Shown: positions 1 to 7,145, counted from the first letter of the stretch. The stretch: DNA of 7,231 nucleotides from Actinobacteria bacterium UBA5176 (GCA_002413305.1 DHWS01000012.1:5171-12401), one strand, 5' to 3'. Notes: generated by a model from the letters alone, not told the origin. Translations and numbers: made by a program.

Positions 1-1
1 C

Positions 2-2290
2 CACCAGGTGAACCTCGAATACCTCGCCCACGTCGTCATCGCCCGCGACGGCCAGGCCTTCCCGGACACGCTGGTCGGGACGGACTCGCACACCCCCATG
101 GTCAACGGGCTGGGCGTGCTCGGGTGGGGCGTGGGCGGTATCGAGGCCGAAGCGGCCATGCTCGGGCAGCCCATCTCGATGCTGATCCCCCGGGTGGTCG
201 GGTTCCGCCTGGACGGCGAGCTGCCCGAAGGCGCCACGGCCACCGACCTGGTCCTCACCGTGACCGAGCTGCTCCGCCAGCACGGCGTGGTCGGCAAGTT
301 CGTCGAGTTCTACGGGCCCGGCGTGGCCCGGGTCCCGGTGGAGAACCGGGCCACGATCGGCAACATGTCGCCCGAGTACGGTTCGACCGTCACGATCTTC
401 CCCGTCGACGAGCGGACCATCGACTACCTGCGGTTCACCGCCCGGCCGGAGGAGCGCATCCAGCTGGTGGAGGCCTACGCGAAGGAACAGGGCCTGTGGC
501 ACTCGGAGGACTCCCCCGAGCCGCGGTTCAGCGAGAAGCTCGAACTCGACCTGTCCACCGTCCGGCCTTCCCTGGCCGGTCCGACCCGGCCCCAGGATCG
601 CGTCCCCCTGGACCGCTCCAAGGCAATCTACCGGGAGGCGCTGGCGGGGATGATCGGCACCGCCGGCAACGCGCCCGGGTCGAAGGGGAACGGGGGGCTG
701 CAGAACGAGGCCGACCGGGCTTCGGCCGCCTCCTTCCCGGCCAGCGATCCGCCGGCCGGCGCCGAGTCGATGAACGGGCGCGGTGAGCCGGACGGCGAAC
801 ACGCCACCACGGGCAGCCGGATGCTCGGGGTCCCCAATGGCACCTCCGTGGCGGTGACCATGGAGGACGGCTCGGCCTTCCGGCTCGACCACGGCGCGGT
901 GGTCATCGCGGCCATCACCTCCTGCACGAACACGTCGAACCCGTCGGTGATGCTGGCGGCCGGCCTGCTGGCCAAGAACGCCGTTGAGCGCGGCCTGGAG
1001 GCCAAACCCTGGGTGAAGCGCTCGCTGGCCCCGGGTTCGAAGGTGGTCATCGACTACTACGACCGCTCCGGCCTCACGCCCTACCTGGAGAAGCTCGGGT
1101 TCAGCCTGGTCGGGTTCGGCTGCACCACCTGCATCGGGAACTCGGGCCCACTGCTGCCGCGCATCTCGGAGGCCGTCCAGGAAGGCGACCTGGTGGTGTG
1201 CTCGGTCCTGTCCGGCAATCGGAACTTCGAAGGCCGTATCAACCCGGACTGCCGGATGAACTTCCTCGCTTCGCCGCCCCTGGTCGTGGCCTACGCCCTG
1301 GTCGGGACGCTGGATATCGACCTGTACAAGGACCCCCTCGGCACCGACCCGGAGGGCAACAACGTCTACCTCAAGGACATCTGGCCGGCCAACGAGGAGG
1401 TCCAGCGGACGATCCGGGATGCGGTCGAGTCGGAGATGTTCCGGGAGACCTACGCCTCGATCTTCGAGGGCGACCGGAGATGGACCGGGCTGGACATCCC
1501 CTCGGGGGACCGGTTCGCGTGGGACGACTCCTCGACGTACATCCACAAGGCCCCGTACTTCGACGGGATGCCCCGCCGGCCTGAGCCGCTTCAGGACATC
1601 GCCGGCGCGCGGGTCCTGGCGGTGTTCGGGGACAGCGTGACCACCGACCACATCTCGCCGGCCGGTTCGATCAAGAAGGACTCCCCGGCCGGTCGGTGGC
1701 TGACCGAGCAGGGGGTCGAAGGCCGGAACTTCAACTCCTACGGCTCGCGGCGAGGGAACCACGAGGTCATGGTCCGGGGGACGTTCGCCAACATCCGCAT
1801 CCGCAACAAGCTGGTCCCTGGCGTGGAGGGCGGGGTCACCGCACATCTCCCGGATGGCGAGCAGATGGCCATCTACGACGCGGCGATCCGGTACGCGTCC
1901 GAGGAGGTGCCGCTGATCGTGCTGGCCGGCAAGGAGTATGGGAGCGGTTCGTCGCGCGACTGGGCGGCCAAGGGCCCGTTCCTGCAGGGCGTGAAGGCGG
2001 TGATCGCGGAGAGCTTCGAACGGATCCATCGTTCGAACCTCATCGGGATGGGCATCCTCCCGCTCCAGTTCGGGGAGGGCGAGAGCGTCGAGCGCCTAGG
2101 GCTCACCGGCCACGAGGTGTTCGGCGTCACCGGGTTGGCCGCCGCGCACGACATGCCTCGCCAGGTGACCGTGAAGACCGACGACGGGAAGGAGTTCGCC
2201 GTCACGGTCCGCATCGACACGCCGAAGGAGGCCGACTACTTCCGGCACGGGGGGATCCTCCAGTACGTGCTGCGCCAGACCCTGGACTGA
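2..2290 (+). CDS. acnA: Aconitate hydratase A, 5' end missing (partial)
   Basis: The product converts citrate to isocitrate via cis-aconitate in the cytoplasmic TCA cycle, using a [4Fe-4S] cluster. The reading frame is open to the left edge and begins with the family motif HQVNLEYLA, so the GTG at 8 is an internal valine and not a start. About 762 residues are present; full AcnA proteins are about 900, so the N-terminal fifth is missing. Visible landmarks are DSHT at 83-94, [17 protein letters not shown] just after, NMSPEYGST near 362-388, the first cluster cysteine in [11 protein letters not shown] (codon 923-925), the other two in [13 protein letters not shown] (1121-1123 and 1130-1132), and the C-terminal swivel domain with GSGSSRD (SSR at 1949-1957) and [16 protein letters not shown] hydrophilic linker insert of about 55 residues lies near 650-830. 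The stop is TGA at 2288-2290. The gene is convergent with the minus-strand DUF3039 gene. Family assignment is secure. Confidence 0.97.
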   Translation, partial: HQVNLEYLAHVVIARDGQAFPDTLVGTDSHTPMVNGLGVLGWGVGGIEAEAAMLGQPISMLIPRVVGFRLDGELPEGATATDLVLTVTELLRQHGVVGKFVEFYGPGVARVPVENRATIGNMSPEYGSTVTIFPVDERTIDYLRFTARPEERIQLVEAYAKEQGLWHSEDSPEPRFSEKLELDLSTVRPSLAGPTRPQDRVPLDRSKAIYREALAGMIGTAGNAPGSKGNGGLQNEADRASAASFPASDPPAGAESMNGRGEPDGEHATTGSRMLGVPNGTSVAVTMEDGSAFRLDHGAVVIAAITSCTNTSNPSVMLAAGLLAKNAVERGLEAKPWVKRSLAPGSKVVIDYYDRSGLTPYLEKLGFSLVGFGCTTCIGNSGPLLPRISEAVQEGDLVVCSVLSGNRNFEGRINPDCRMNFLASPPLVVAYALVGTLDIDLYKDPLGTDPEGNNVYLKDIWPANEEVQRTIRDAVESEMFRETYASIFEGDRRWTGLDIPSGDRFAWDDSSTYIHKAPYFDGMPRRPEPLQDIAGARVLAVFGDSVTTDHISPAGSIKKDSPAGRWLTEQGVEGRNFNSYGSRRGNHEVMVRGTFANIRIRNKLVPGVEGGVTAHLPDGEQMAIYDAAIRYASEEVPLIVLAGKEYGSGSSRDWAAKGPFLQGVKAVIAESFERIHRSNLIGMGILPLQFGEGESVERLGLTGHEVFGVTGLAAAHDMPRQVTVKTDDGKEFAVTVRIDTPKEADYFRHGGILQYVLRQTLD

Positions 2291-2302
2291 CGGTTCGAAC
2301 CG
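2291..2302. other. 12-bp perfect palindrome between convergent stop codons
   Basis: The whole spacer between the acnA stop (TGA, 2288-2290) and the DUF3039 stop (TAG on the minus strand, 2303-2305) reads CGGTTCGAACCG, which equals its own reverse complement. As RNA it could fold only as a short stem (CGGT/ACCG around TCGA). There is no T-tract on either side, so it is not a classical intrinsic terminator. It might help end transcription from both directions or bind a protein dimer. The palindrome is seen directly; any function is inference. Confidence 0.4.
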
Positions 2303-2599
2303 CTACGGGCTCCCGCCACCGGATCTGGCGTCCCGCAGGCGCTCCTCCCATTCGCGGCGCCGCCCCTCGGGACCCAGGTCGAACAACCGCTTGCATTCGG
2401 GACAGATCGGGAAGCGTTCAGGGTCGCGAGAGGGGACCCACACCTTTCCACACAGCGCGATGACCGGGGAGCCGTTGATCAGCGCCTCGGTGAGCTTCGA
2501 CTTCTCGACGTAGTGGGCGAACCGGTCGTGGTCGCCCTCATCGAGCCGGGCGTCGGTGCGTTCGTCCTGGACGGTCTCGGTGCGCTTCATCGACGCCAT
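2303..2599 (-). CDS. DUF3039 domain protein (small, three cysteines)
   Basis: This is a 98-residue protein of unknown function. The diagnostic part is a central block of the form SPVIALCGKVWVPSRDP followed by FPICPECKRLFD, which matches the DUF3039 family as I know it from Actinobacteria. Cysteines 50, 66 and 69 (the last two as CPEC) look like a small zinc-ribbon site, possibly completed by His24 or His29. The C-terminus is charged (RRREWEERLRD). The start is taken at ATG 2599, which follows the AlgH stop by 13 bases; a second in-frame ATG at 2590 (MKRTETVQ) is an alternative. Neither has a clear Shine-Dalgarno site, so translation may depend on coupling to the upstream gene. The frame stays open further upstream but there reads antisense to AlgH without family resemblance. 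It is the last gene of the minus-strand cluster. Confidence 0.85.
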   Translation of the reverse strand: MASMKRTETVQDERTDARLDEGDHDRFAHYVEKSKLTEALINGSPVIALCGKVWVPSRDPERFPICPECKRLFDLGPEGRRREWEERLRDARSGGGSP

Positions 2600-2612
2600 G
2601 ATGCCCGGCCGG

Positions 2613-3161
2613 TCAGTTGGTGGACGGGTCGAACGGCATCGTGCTGAGCATGGCGAAGTCCCCACCCTTGCGCTTGAGCACACGCGCCCACAGCGCGTCC
2701 GGATCCGGGGCGAACAGGTCGTCGGCGGTGGCCGGCTCGACGATCCAGGACGATTCGACCATCTCGTCCTCGAGCTGGCCCGGCCCCCAGCCGGCGTAAC
2801 CGGCGAACACCCGGGCCCGCCGGACGGCATCGATGGCGTCCGTCCCCACGTCGCCCATCAAGAACCCGACGGAGTCGAAGATCAGTAGCCCGGCCAGGTC
2901 GGGACGTTCGAGCTCCGCGAGGATGACCGCCGACTCGGGCTGCACCGGCCCGCCCAGGAACACCAGGTCGCCAGCGCCCACGACCCCGGCCAGCAACGGC
3001 ACGGCCCGTTCGACCTCCAGGGTCGACGGCCGGTTGAGGACGACGCCCAGCGCGCCCTCGTCGTTGTGCTCACCGACGAGGACGATGGTGCGCCGGAAGT
3101 TGGGATCGAACAGGCTCGGCCCGGCGATCAGGAGCTTCCCGCGCAGGCTCTCGCCGTCCAC
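2613..3161 (-). CDS. YqgE/AlgH family (UPF0301) protein
   Basis: This is a 182-residue protein of the UPF0301 family. AlgH was named from alginate regulation in Pseudomonas, but the biochemical role of the family is not settled. Typical blocks are visible: LLIAGPSLFDPNFRRTIVLV at residues 10-29, GALGVVLNRPS at 36-46, FLGGPVQPES at 69-78, and GYAGWGPGQLEDEM at 121-134, followed by a W at 139. Length and motif order fit a complete member with no signal peptide or membrane segment, so it is probably cytosolic. The start is taken as GTG 3161 because the family sequence begins within a few codons. However, its GGAGGG Shine-Dalgarno-like run directly abuts that GTG, and a better-spaced ATG at 3169 is out of frame by one base (see findings). 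It lies 17 bases after the basic small protein and 13 before DUF3039, so all three are probably one operon. Confidence 0.93.
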   Translation of the reverse strand: MDGESLRGKLLIAGPSLFDPNFRRTIVLVGEHNDEGALGVVLNRPSTLEVERAVPLLAGVVGAGDLVFLGGPVQPESAVILAELERPDLAGLLIFDSVGFLMGDVGTDAIDAVRRARVFAGYAGWGPGQLEDEMVESSWIVEPATADDLFAPDPDALWARVLKRKGGDFAMLSTMPFDPSTN

Positions 3162-3166
3162 CCCTC

Positions 3167-3180
3167 CATGATGCGCCCTC
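3167..3180 (-). promoter_or_regulatory. Ambiguous translation start signal of the AlgH gene
   Basis: On the minus strand GAGGG (3180-3176, overlapping the upstream TGA) is followed by six bases and an ATG (3169-3167), an ideal arrangement. That ATG opens a 13-codon frame ending at 3128 and is one base out of phase with AlgH. The in-phase GTG at 3161 instead touches the GGAGGG run (3167-3162) with no spacer. One extra G in the GGGG run at 3164-3161 would place the ATG in frame with AlgH. Confidence 0.45.
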
Positions 3181-3508
3181 AGGCGGCCTTGCGGATCGGC
3201 GCCCTCCTGGCGGGCCGCTTGGCGACGACCCGGCGCATGGTCACCGGCTTCGGTTCGACCTTCTCGGCCGGCTTGGTCATCTCCGGCTCGCCGAACATCC
3301 GCTTCAGGATCCCCTGCCCCTCGTGGGCGAACCGCATCAGCGGACCGAAGTTCATCAGCGGCCCCAGCGTGGGATGGAAGTCGAACACCAGGACGAACGC
3401 GCCGGCGTCCTTCAGGAGCGCCCGGTAGGGCTCGGGCTCCTTCTTCATCTCCTTCGGCTCCGGCTTGGCGACGGTCGGCGCCATCTTCCTCACCACCGGT
3501 GTCGGCAT
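3179..3508 (-). CDS. Small basic protein of unknown function
   Basis: I do not recognise this 109-residue protein. It has three parts. The first is a Lys/Pro/Glu-rich N-terminus (residues 1-30) with motifs such as KPEPKEMKKEPEP. The second is a compact, partly hydrophobic core (about 31-75) containing AFVLVFDFHPTLGP and LMNFGPLMRFAHEGQGI. The third is a strongly basic Ala/Pro/Arg/Lys tail (about 90-109) ending AKRPARRAPIRKAA, like histone-H1-type tails that bind nucleic acids. The core carries D, H, P and N and is a poor transmembrane helix, and no signal peptide is visible. The start ATG at 3508 is well supported by GAGGAGGTG six bases upstream. The frame is open much further upstream, but that part is antisense to the propeller gene and is discarded. 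It is first in the cluster with AlgH and DUF3039. DNA or RNA binding is inference from composition only. Confidence 0.75.
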   Translation of the reverse strand: MPTPVVRKMAPTVAKPEPKEMKKEPEPYRALLKDAGAFVLVFDFHPTLGPLMNFGPLMRFAHEGQGILKRMFGEPEMTKPAEKVEPKPVTMRRVVAKRPARRAPIRKAA

Positions 3509-3514
3509 CGGATC

Positions 3515-3523
3515 CACCTCCTC
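3515..3523 (-). promoter_or_regulatory. Strong Shine-Dalgarno site for the small basic protein
   Basis: On the minus strand GAGGAGGTG precedes ATG 3508 by six bases (GATCCG). It closely follows the anti-16S consensus, fixes the start of the 109-residue gene, and suggests that gene is well translated. Confidence 0.8.
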
Positions 3524-3552
3524 GTCTCGAACGGGCGGGCGTCTCGGCTTCC

Positions 3553-3558
3553 ACGTTA
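3553..3558 (-). promoter_or_regulatory. Possible -10 element for the minus-strand operon
   Basis: The minus strand reads TAACGT here, matching the TANNNT actinobacterial -10 pattern, about 45 bases upstream of ATG 3508. I see no good -35 hexamer 17 bases further upstream, so the call is weak. Confidence 0.25.
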
Positions 3559-3627
3559 GTGAGCGGCCGGCCTCGGCGCCGGGGACCTGCGTCCCGCCGT
3601 CCCCGGGACCAGTGGAGGCCACCGGCG

Positions 3628-3641
3628 CCGGAGCGCTCCGG
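3628..3641. promoter_or_regulatory. 14-bp perfect palindrome, candidate operator
   Basis: CCGGAGCGCTCCGG equals its own reverse complement. It overlaps by four bases a second perfect palindrome, CCGGCGCCGG (3622-3631). Both lie in the divergent intergenic region, just upstream of the candidate -10 at 3670 and close to the expected -35 zone. A dimeric regulator site is possible, but GC-rich palindromes also arise by chance at this composition. Confidence 0.3.
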
Positions 3642-3669
3642 TCCGAGCGCCGAAGTCTCAATGGGCGAG

Positions 3670-3675
3670 TAGGAT
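3670..3675 (+). promoter_or_regulatory. Candidate -10 element for the propeller-DUF2207 pair
   Basis: TAGGAT matches the TANNNT consensus common in actinobacterial promoters. Transcription would start near 3682, giving a leader of about 43 bases before ATG 3725. No convincing -35 hexamer lies 16-18 bases upstream. The downstream AAGGGGG at 3713-3719, five bases before the ATG, serves as the ribosome binding site. Confidence 0.4.
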
Positions 3676-3724
3676 TCCGGCCCGACACGGATCCCAGGGA
3701 CCGACTCTCCACAAGGGGGCTCTC

Positions 3725-5182
3725 ATGCGAAGGAGTTCGAAGCTCGTTGCCGTCCGCGTGGCGCTGTCGGCGCTGGCCGCCGTCTGGCTCCTGGGCGCCA
3801 CGGTGCCCACGGTGGCCGCGGCTTCGAGCCGGGGCGGGACCCGGGCCATCCCCACCAACGTGGACACCAGCGTGAGGGCGGGCAACGAGGCCGAACAGAC
3901 CATCGCCATCAACCCGACCAACCCGAGGAACGTGGTGGTCATGTCCACTCTGCCGGACGTCGTCTCCGGGCTGTTCGAGGGCTACAGCTTCGACGGCGGG
4001 AAGACCTGGACGAAGCAGGTCATCGCCAACGGCGGCCCGCTCGGCACGGCCTGCTGCGACGAAGCTCTGTCCTGGGACAGCTTCGGCAACCTGTGGTTGA
4101 CCTACCTCTACACCACCAGCGGGACCGTCCCGGTGGCCGTCTCGACGGACGGCGGCAAGACCTTCACGCTGGTCACCAACGTCCAGCCGACGCTCCAGGG
4201 CCGGACTCGAGGGCCGCGTCCGGCGACCAAGGGCACACGGTTCTGGAGCCGGGCGGCCTCGTCGGACCAGCCGTCGATCGCCACCGGGGCCGGAAGCGTG
4301 TGGATCACCTACACCAGCGAGCCCTCCGTGGTGGTCCAGGCCGCGGGCGCCCCCGTGACCGGCCTGGGCGTATACGGGAGCTTCGGCGCCCCGCAGAGCG
4401 TTCCTACCACCACCGGGAAGGGCGACTACGGCGACATCGCCATCGGTCCCTCGGGCCAGGTCTTGGTGATCTATCAGTTCCCGACCGGCGGCGAGACCGG
4501 CTCGAAGGTCTACACCTCGCTGGACGCGGACGGCCTGGGTGCGGGCGGGTTCGCCACGCCGCGGCTCCTGGCCAGCAGCAAGGTCGGCGGGTTCGACTTC
4601 ATCCCGGCACAGGCCGGCCGCTCGATCGACGCCGAAGCCAACCTGGCTTGGGACCGGTCCGGCGGAGCGCACAACGGCCGCGTGTACGCGGTGTGGACCC
4701 AGGAGACGCCGAACGAGAGCAACAACACCGACATCATGTTCCAGAGCTCGGACGACAACGGGGCGACCTGGACGACCGCGGTGAAGGTGAACACCGACAC
4801 CGGGACGAACAGCCAGTTCATGCAGTCGATCGCCGTCGACCAGGCCACCGGCTACGTCGGCCTCTCCTGGTACGACTGCCGAAACGACCTCGGGACGGGC
4901 GGCTCCGGCGACACCAACGGCGTCGCCAACGACGATGCCCAGATCTGGGGCGCGTTCAGCAGGAACGGTTCGACGTTCACCGCCAACCGCCAGCTCAGCG
5001 CCGGGACGTCGAACTCGGCCGATGCAGGAAGCGTCCTGGACTACGGCGACTACACACACGCCGCGTTCCAGTCCCACCTGTTCGAGCCGGTATGGTCGGA
5101 CAACTCGAACAGCACCGCCAACAACCCGAATGGTGCGCTGCACAAGCTGGACATCCTGGTCACCAGGGTGAACGTGACCTGA
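3725..5182 (+). CDS. Secreted Asp-box (BNR) beta-propeller protein, sialidase-like fold
   Basis: This is a 485-residue exported protein. Residues 1-33 form a signal peptide: basic MRRSSK, a hydrophobic stretch to about residue 24, then ATVPTVAAA with likely cleavage near 31-33. Three Asp-boxes (S-x-D-x-G-x-T-W/F) are visible: SFDGGKTW at 88-95, STDGGKTF at 140-147 and SDDNGATW at 342-349. Seven segments share a strand-turn-strand pattern ending in an aromatic, near 58-76, 113-126, 182-197, 236-251, 300-326, 368-386 and 441-459 (for example DSFGNLWLTY, GSVWITYTS, GRVYAVWTQE). This fits a six- or seven-bladed propeller. Cysteines are 110, 111 and 385, the last in SWYDCRND. I do not see the sialidase F/Y-R-I-P motif, so enzymatic activity is unproven; glycan or protein binding is equally possible. 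ATG 3725 has an AAGGGGG site five bases upstream. The DUF2207 gene follows after 8 bases. Confidence 0.85.
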   Translation: MRRSSKLVAVRVALSALAAVWLLGATVPTVAAASSRGGTRAIPTNVDTSVRAGNEAEQTIAINPTNPRNVVVMSTLPDVVSGLFEGYSFDGGKTWTKQVIANGGPLGTACCDEALSWDSFGNLWLTYLYTTSGTVPVAVSTDGGKTFTLVTNVQPTLQGRTRGPRPATKGTRFWSRAASSDQPSIATGAGSVWITYTSEPSVVVQAAGAPVTGLGVYGSFGAPQSVPTTTGKGDYGDIAIGPSGQVLVIYQFPTGGETGSKVYTSLDADGLGAGGFATPRLLASSKVGGFDFIPAQAGRSIDAEANLAWDRSGGAHNGRVYAVWTQETPNESNNTDIMFQSSDDNGATWTTAVKVNTDTGTNSQFMQSIAVDQATGYVGLSWYDCRNDLGTGGSGDTNGVANDDAQIWGAFSRNGSTFTANRQLSAGTSNSADAGSVLDYGDYTHAAFQSHLFEPVWSDNSNSTANNPNGALHKLDILVTRVNVT

Positions 5183-5190
5183 CCGGTGCC

Positions 5191-7113
5191 ATGGGCAGGC
5201 TCAGCAGATCCGGCGCGCGCCTGCTCATCGCGCTGACCCTCCCCCTCCTGGGCATCATCCGGGCGGGGACCCCGGCGTCGGCGCAGTTGTTCGAAGCCAT
5301 CCACTCCTACAACGTCTCTCTCACCGTCCAACCCGACGGCACGCTGAGCGTGGTCGAACAGATCGCCTACGACTTCGGCGATTTCGAACACCACGGCATC
5401 TTCCGCGACATCCCGGTCCGCTACCCCTACCCCCAGGACAACCGCTACGAGCGCATCTACAAGGTCCACGTGGACTCGGTGGCCGCAACGGGCGGCGCCT
5501 CCGCGAAGACGAAGACGAGCAACGAAGGGGACCTGCTGCACATCCAGATCGGTGACCCGAAGAAGACCGTGACCGGCCTCCATGTCTACACGATCACCTA
5601 CTCGGTGCAGGGGTCGCTGAACGCGTTCCCGGACCACGACGAGCTGTACTGGAACGCGATCGGCTCCTACTGGTCGGTGGCCATCGACCGGGCCTCGATC
5701 CACGTGAACCTGCCCGCCGATGTACAGCGGGTGGCCTGCTTCGAGGGGGACCTCGGTTCCAGCCTGCCGTGTGAGACGGCGATCTCCTCCGGAAACACGG
5801 CGACCTTCGGACAGGCCGACCTTCGCCTGTACCAAGGGGTGACGATCGTGGTCGGCTTCCCGAAAGGGGCGGTATCTCCCGCGCCGAAGCCGATCCTCGA
5901 CGAGCGGTGGGCGCTGCACCGGGCCTTCGCCCTCACGCCGGCCACGGGTGGACTCGCCGGCGGCCTCCTGCTGCTCGTCGCCGGGGTCATCGCGTGGCTG
6001 CTCTGGAGCCGGGGCCGGGACGTGCGGGCGGTGGGCTCGGCGATCGACGCCGCCTTCGCCACGCCCGGCCAGGCCGAGGAGCGCGTCCCGCTGTTCGAGC
6101 ACGGGGCCACGCCGGTCGAGTACGCACCGCCGGAGAACATCCGGCCCGGCCAGGTCGGGACGCTGATCGACGAGGTGGCCAACCCGCTGGACGTGACGGC
6201 CACCGTGGTCGACCTGGCCGTCCGCGGCTACTTGCGGATCGAGGAGATCCCGAAGAAGGGCTGGCGCGCCAGGCCGGACTGGCGGCTGGTGAAGCTCAAG
6301 GAGTCCGACCAGGGTTTGTTGGAGTACGAACAGAAGCTCTTCGACGGGTTGTTCGGCGCCGAGCCGGTCGTCGAGGACGACGACGAGCCGGCGGCGCCTC
6401 CCCGCCCGGATGCCCCGGGCACGAAGGCCACGGTCCTCCCGCCGGGGCTGGACCAGGTCCGGCTGTCGCAGCTCCGGACGCACTTCGCCCCCAAGCTCCA
6501 GGCCGTCCAGGATTCGTTGTACGACGACATGACCAAGGAGGGGTGGTTCCTGGCCCGCCCGGACAAGATCCGGATGCGGTGGCATGTGTGGGGGTTCCTC
6601 CTGCTGGACGGCGGCATCGCGGCGACCGTCGCCCTGGCGGCCTGGACCCACGCCGGGCTGCTCGGCATCCCGCTCGTCCTCGGCGGCCTGTTCCTCATGC
6701 GGGGAGCGCATCTGATGCCGCGGCGAACCGCGAAGGGCACGGGGATGGTCCGGCGGGTCTACGGCTTCCGGACCTACATCGACACCGCGGAGAAACAGGA
6801 GGCCCGCTTCCAGGAGAAGGAGAACATCTTCTCGAAGTACCTTCCCTACGCGGTCGTGTTCGGCCTGACCGAGAAGTGGGCCCGGGCATTCCAGCACCTC
6901 GGGGACGAGGAGGCCGCCGTGGCGAGCGGCGGCTGGTACGTGGGATCCCGGGCGTTCACGATGGCCGCGTTCACCTCGTCGCTGTCGAGCTTCACGACCG
7001 TGTCCGCCGGGACGATCGCCGCCGCGGCGCCCTCGTCCTCCTCCGGGCACAGCGGGTTCAGCGGCGGCGGGTCGGGTGGCGGAGGCGGTGGGGGCGGCGG
7101 GGGCTCCTGGTAG
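5191..7113 (+). CDS. DUF2207 family membrane protein with glycine-rich C-terminus
   Basis: This is a 640-residue predicted envelope protein of the DUF2207 family, whose function is unknown. Residues 1-31 are a signal peptide (basic start, LLIALTLPLLGII core, end near TPASAQ). Residues about 32-245 form the extracellular beta-rich domain, with the hallmark VQPDGTLSVVEQIAYDFG and HGIFRDIPVRY. The first membrane helix is near 251-272, followed by WSRGRD on the inside. A cytosolic region follows with ENIRPGQVGTLIDEVANPLD and DLAVRGYLRIEE, then an acidic proline-rich loop at about 389-417. Two more helices lie near 464-486 and 488-505. A further cytosolic part contains YGFRTYIDTAEKQEARFQ, and the tail ends SGGGS, ten glycines, SW, a pattern I know from other DUF2207 proteins. 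ATG 5191 lies 8 bases after the propeller stop and has only weak Shine-Dalgarno complementarity, so translational coupling is likely. The upstream open frame overlaps the propeller gene and is rejected. Confidence 0.92.
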   Translation: MGRLSRSGARLLIALTLPLLGIIRAGTPASAQLFEAIHSYNVSLTVQPDGTLSVVEQIAYDFGDFEHHGIFRDIPVRYPYPQDNRYERIYKVHVDSVAATGGASAKTKTSNEGDLLHIQIGDPKKTVTGLHVYTITYSVQGSLNAFPDHDELYWNAIGSYWSVAIDRASIHVNLPADVQRVACFEGDLGSSLPCETAISSGNTATFGQADLRLYQGVTIVVGFPKGAVSPAPKPILDERWALHRAFALTPATGGLAGGLLLLVAGVIAWLLWSRGRDVRAVGSAIDAAFATPGQAEERVPLFEHGATPVEYAPPENIRPGQVGTLIDEVANPLDVTATVVDLAVRGYLRIEEIPKKGWRARPDWRLVKLKESDQGLLEYEQKLFDGLFGAEPVVEDDDEPAAPPRPDAPGTKATVLPPGLDQVRLSQLRTHFAPKLQAVQDSLYDDMTKEGWFLARPDKIRMRWHVWGFLLLDGGIAATVALAAWTHAGLLGIPLVLGGLFLMRGAHLMPRRTAKGTGMVRRVYGFRTYIDTAEKQEARFQEKENIFSKYLPYAVVFGLTEKWARAFQHLGDEEAAVASGGWYVGSRAFTMAAFTSSLSSFTTVSAGTIAAAAPSSSSGHSGFSGGGSGGGGGGGGGGSW

Positions 7114-7145
7114 CGATCCACCCGGAGGCCTCGGGACCGGCAGGG

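Noticed and set aside
124..786. Alternative plus-strand frame inside aconitase
   Set aside because: Arg/Gly/Pro-rich shadow of acnA; no independent signals.
2015..2037. Inverted repeat TTCGAACG, 7 bases, CGTTCGAA, resembling a LexA-type box
   Set aside because: It lies within codons for the invariant aconitase stretch [10 protein letters not shown], and the arm spacing does not fit the SOS box (TCGAAC, 4 bases, GTTCGA) known in actinobacteria; protein constraint explains it.
2600..2830. Upstream extension of the DUF3039 frame
   Set aside because: It is antisense-free but overlaps AlgH coding in another frame, is Arg/Ser/Pro-rich, and lacks resemblance to the family; the ATG at 2599 follows the AlgH stop naturally.
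3509..5143. Long minus-strand open frame running from the small basic protein gene through the propeller gene
   Set aside because: Above residue 109 of the small protein it is antisense to a clear signal-peptide/Asp-box gene and reads as V/R/G/A-rich sequence typical of GC-rich shadow frames; the strong ribosome site at 3515-3523 fixes the real start.
4093..5190. N-terminal extension of the DUF2207 frame into the propeller gene
   Set aside because: It overlaps the propeller gene in another frame, is Arg/Gly/Pro low complexity, and the signal peptide begins precisely at ATG 5191.
5050..7050. 666-codon minus-strand open frame opposite DUF2207
   Set aside because: It is composition-driven antisense shadow with no recognisable domain, opposite a well-identified family.
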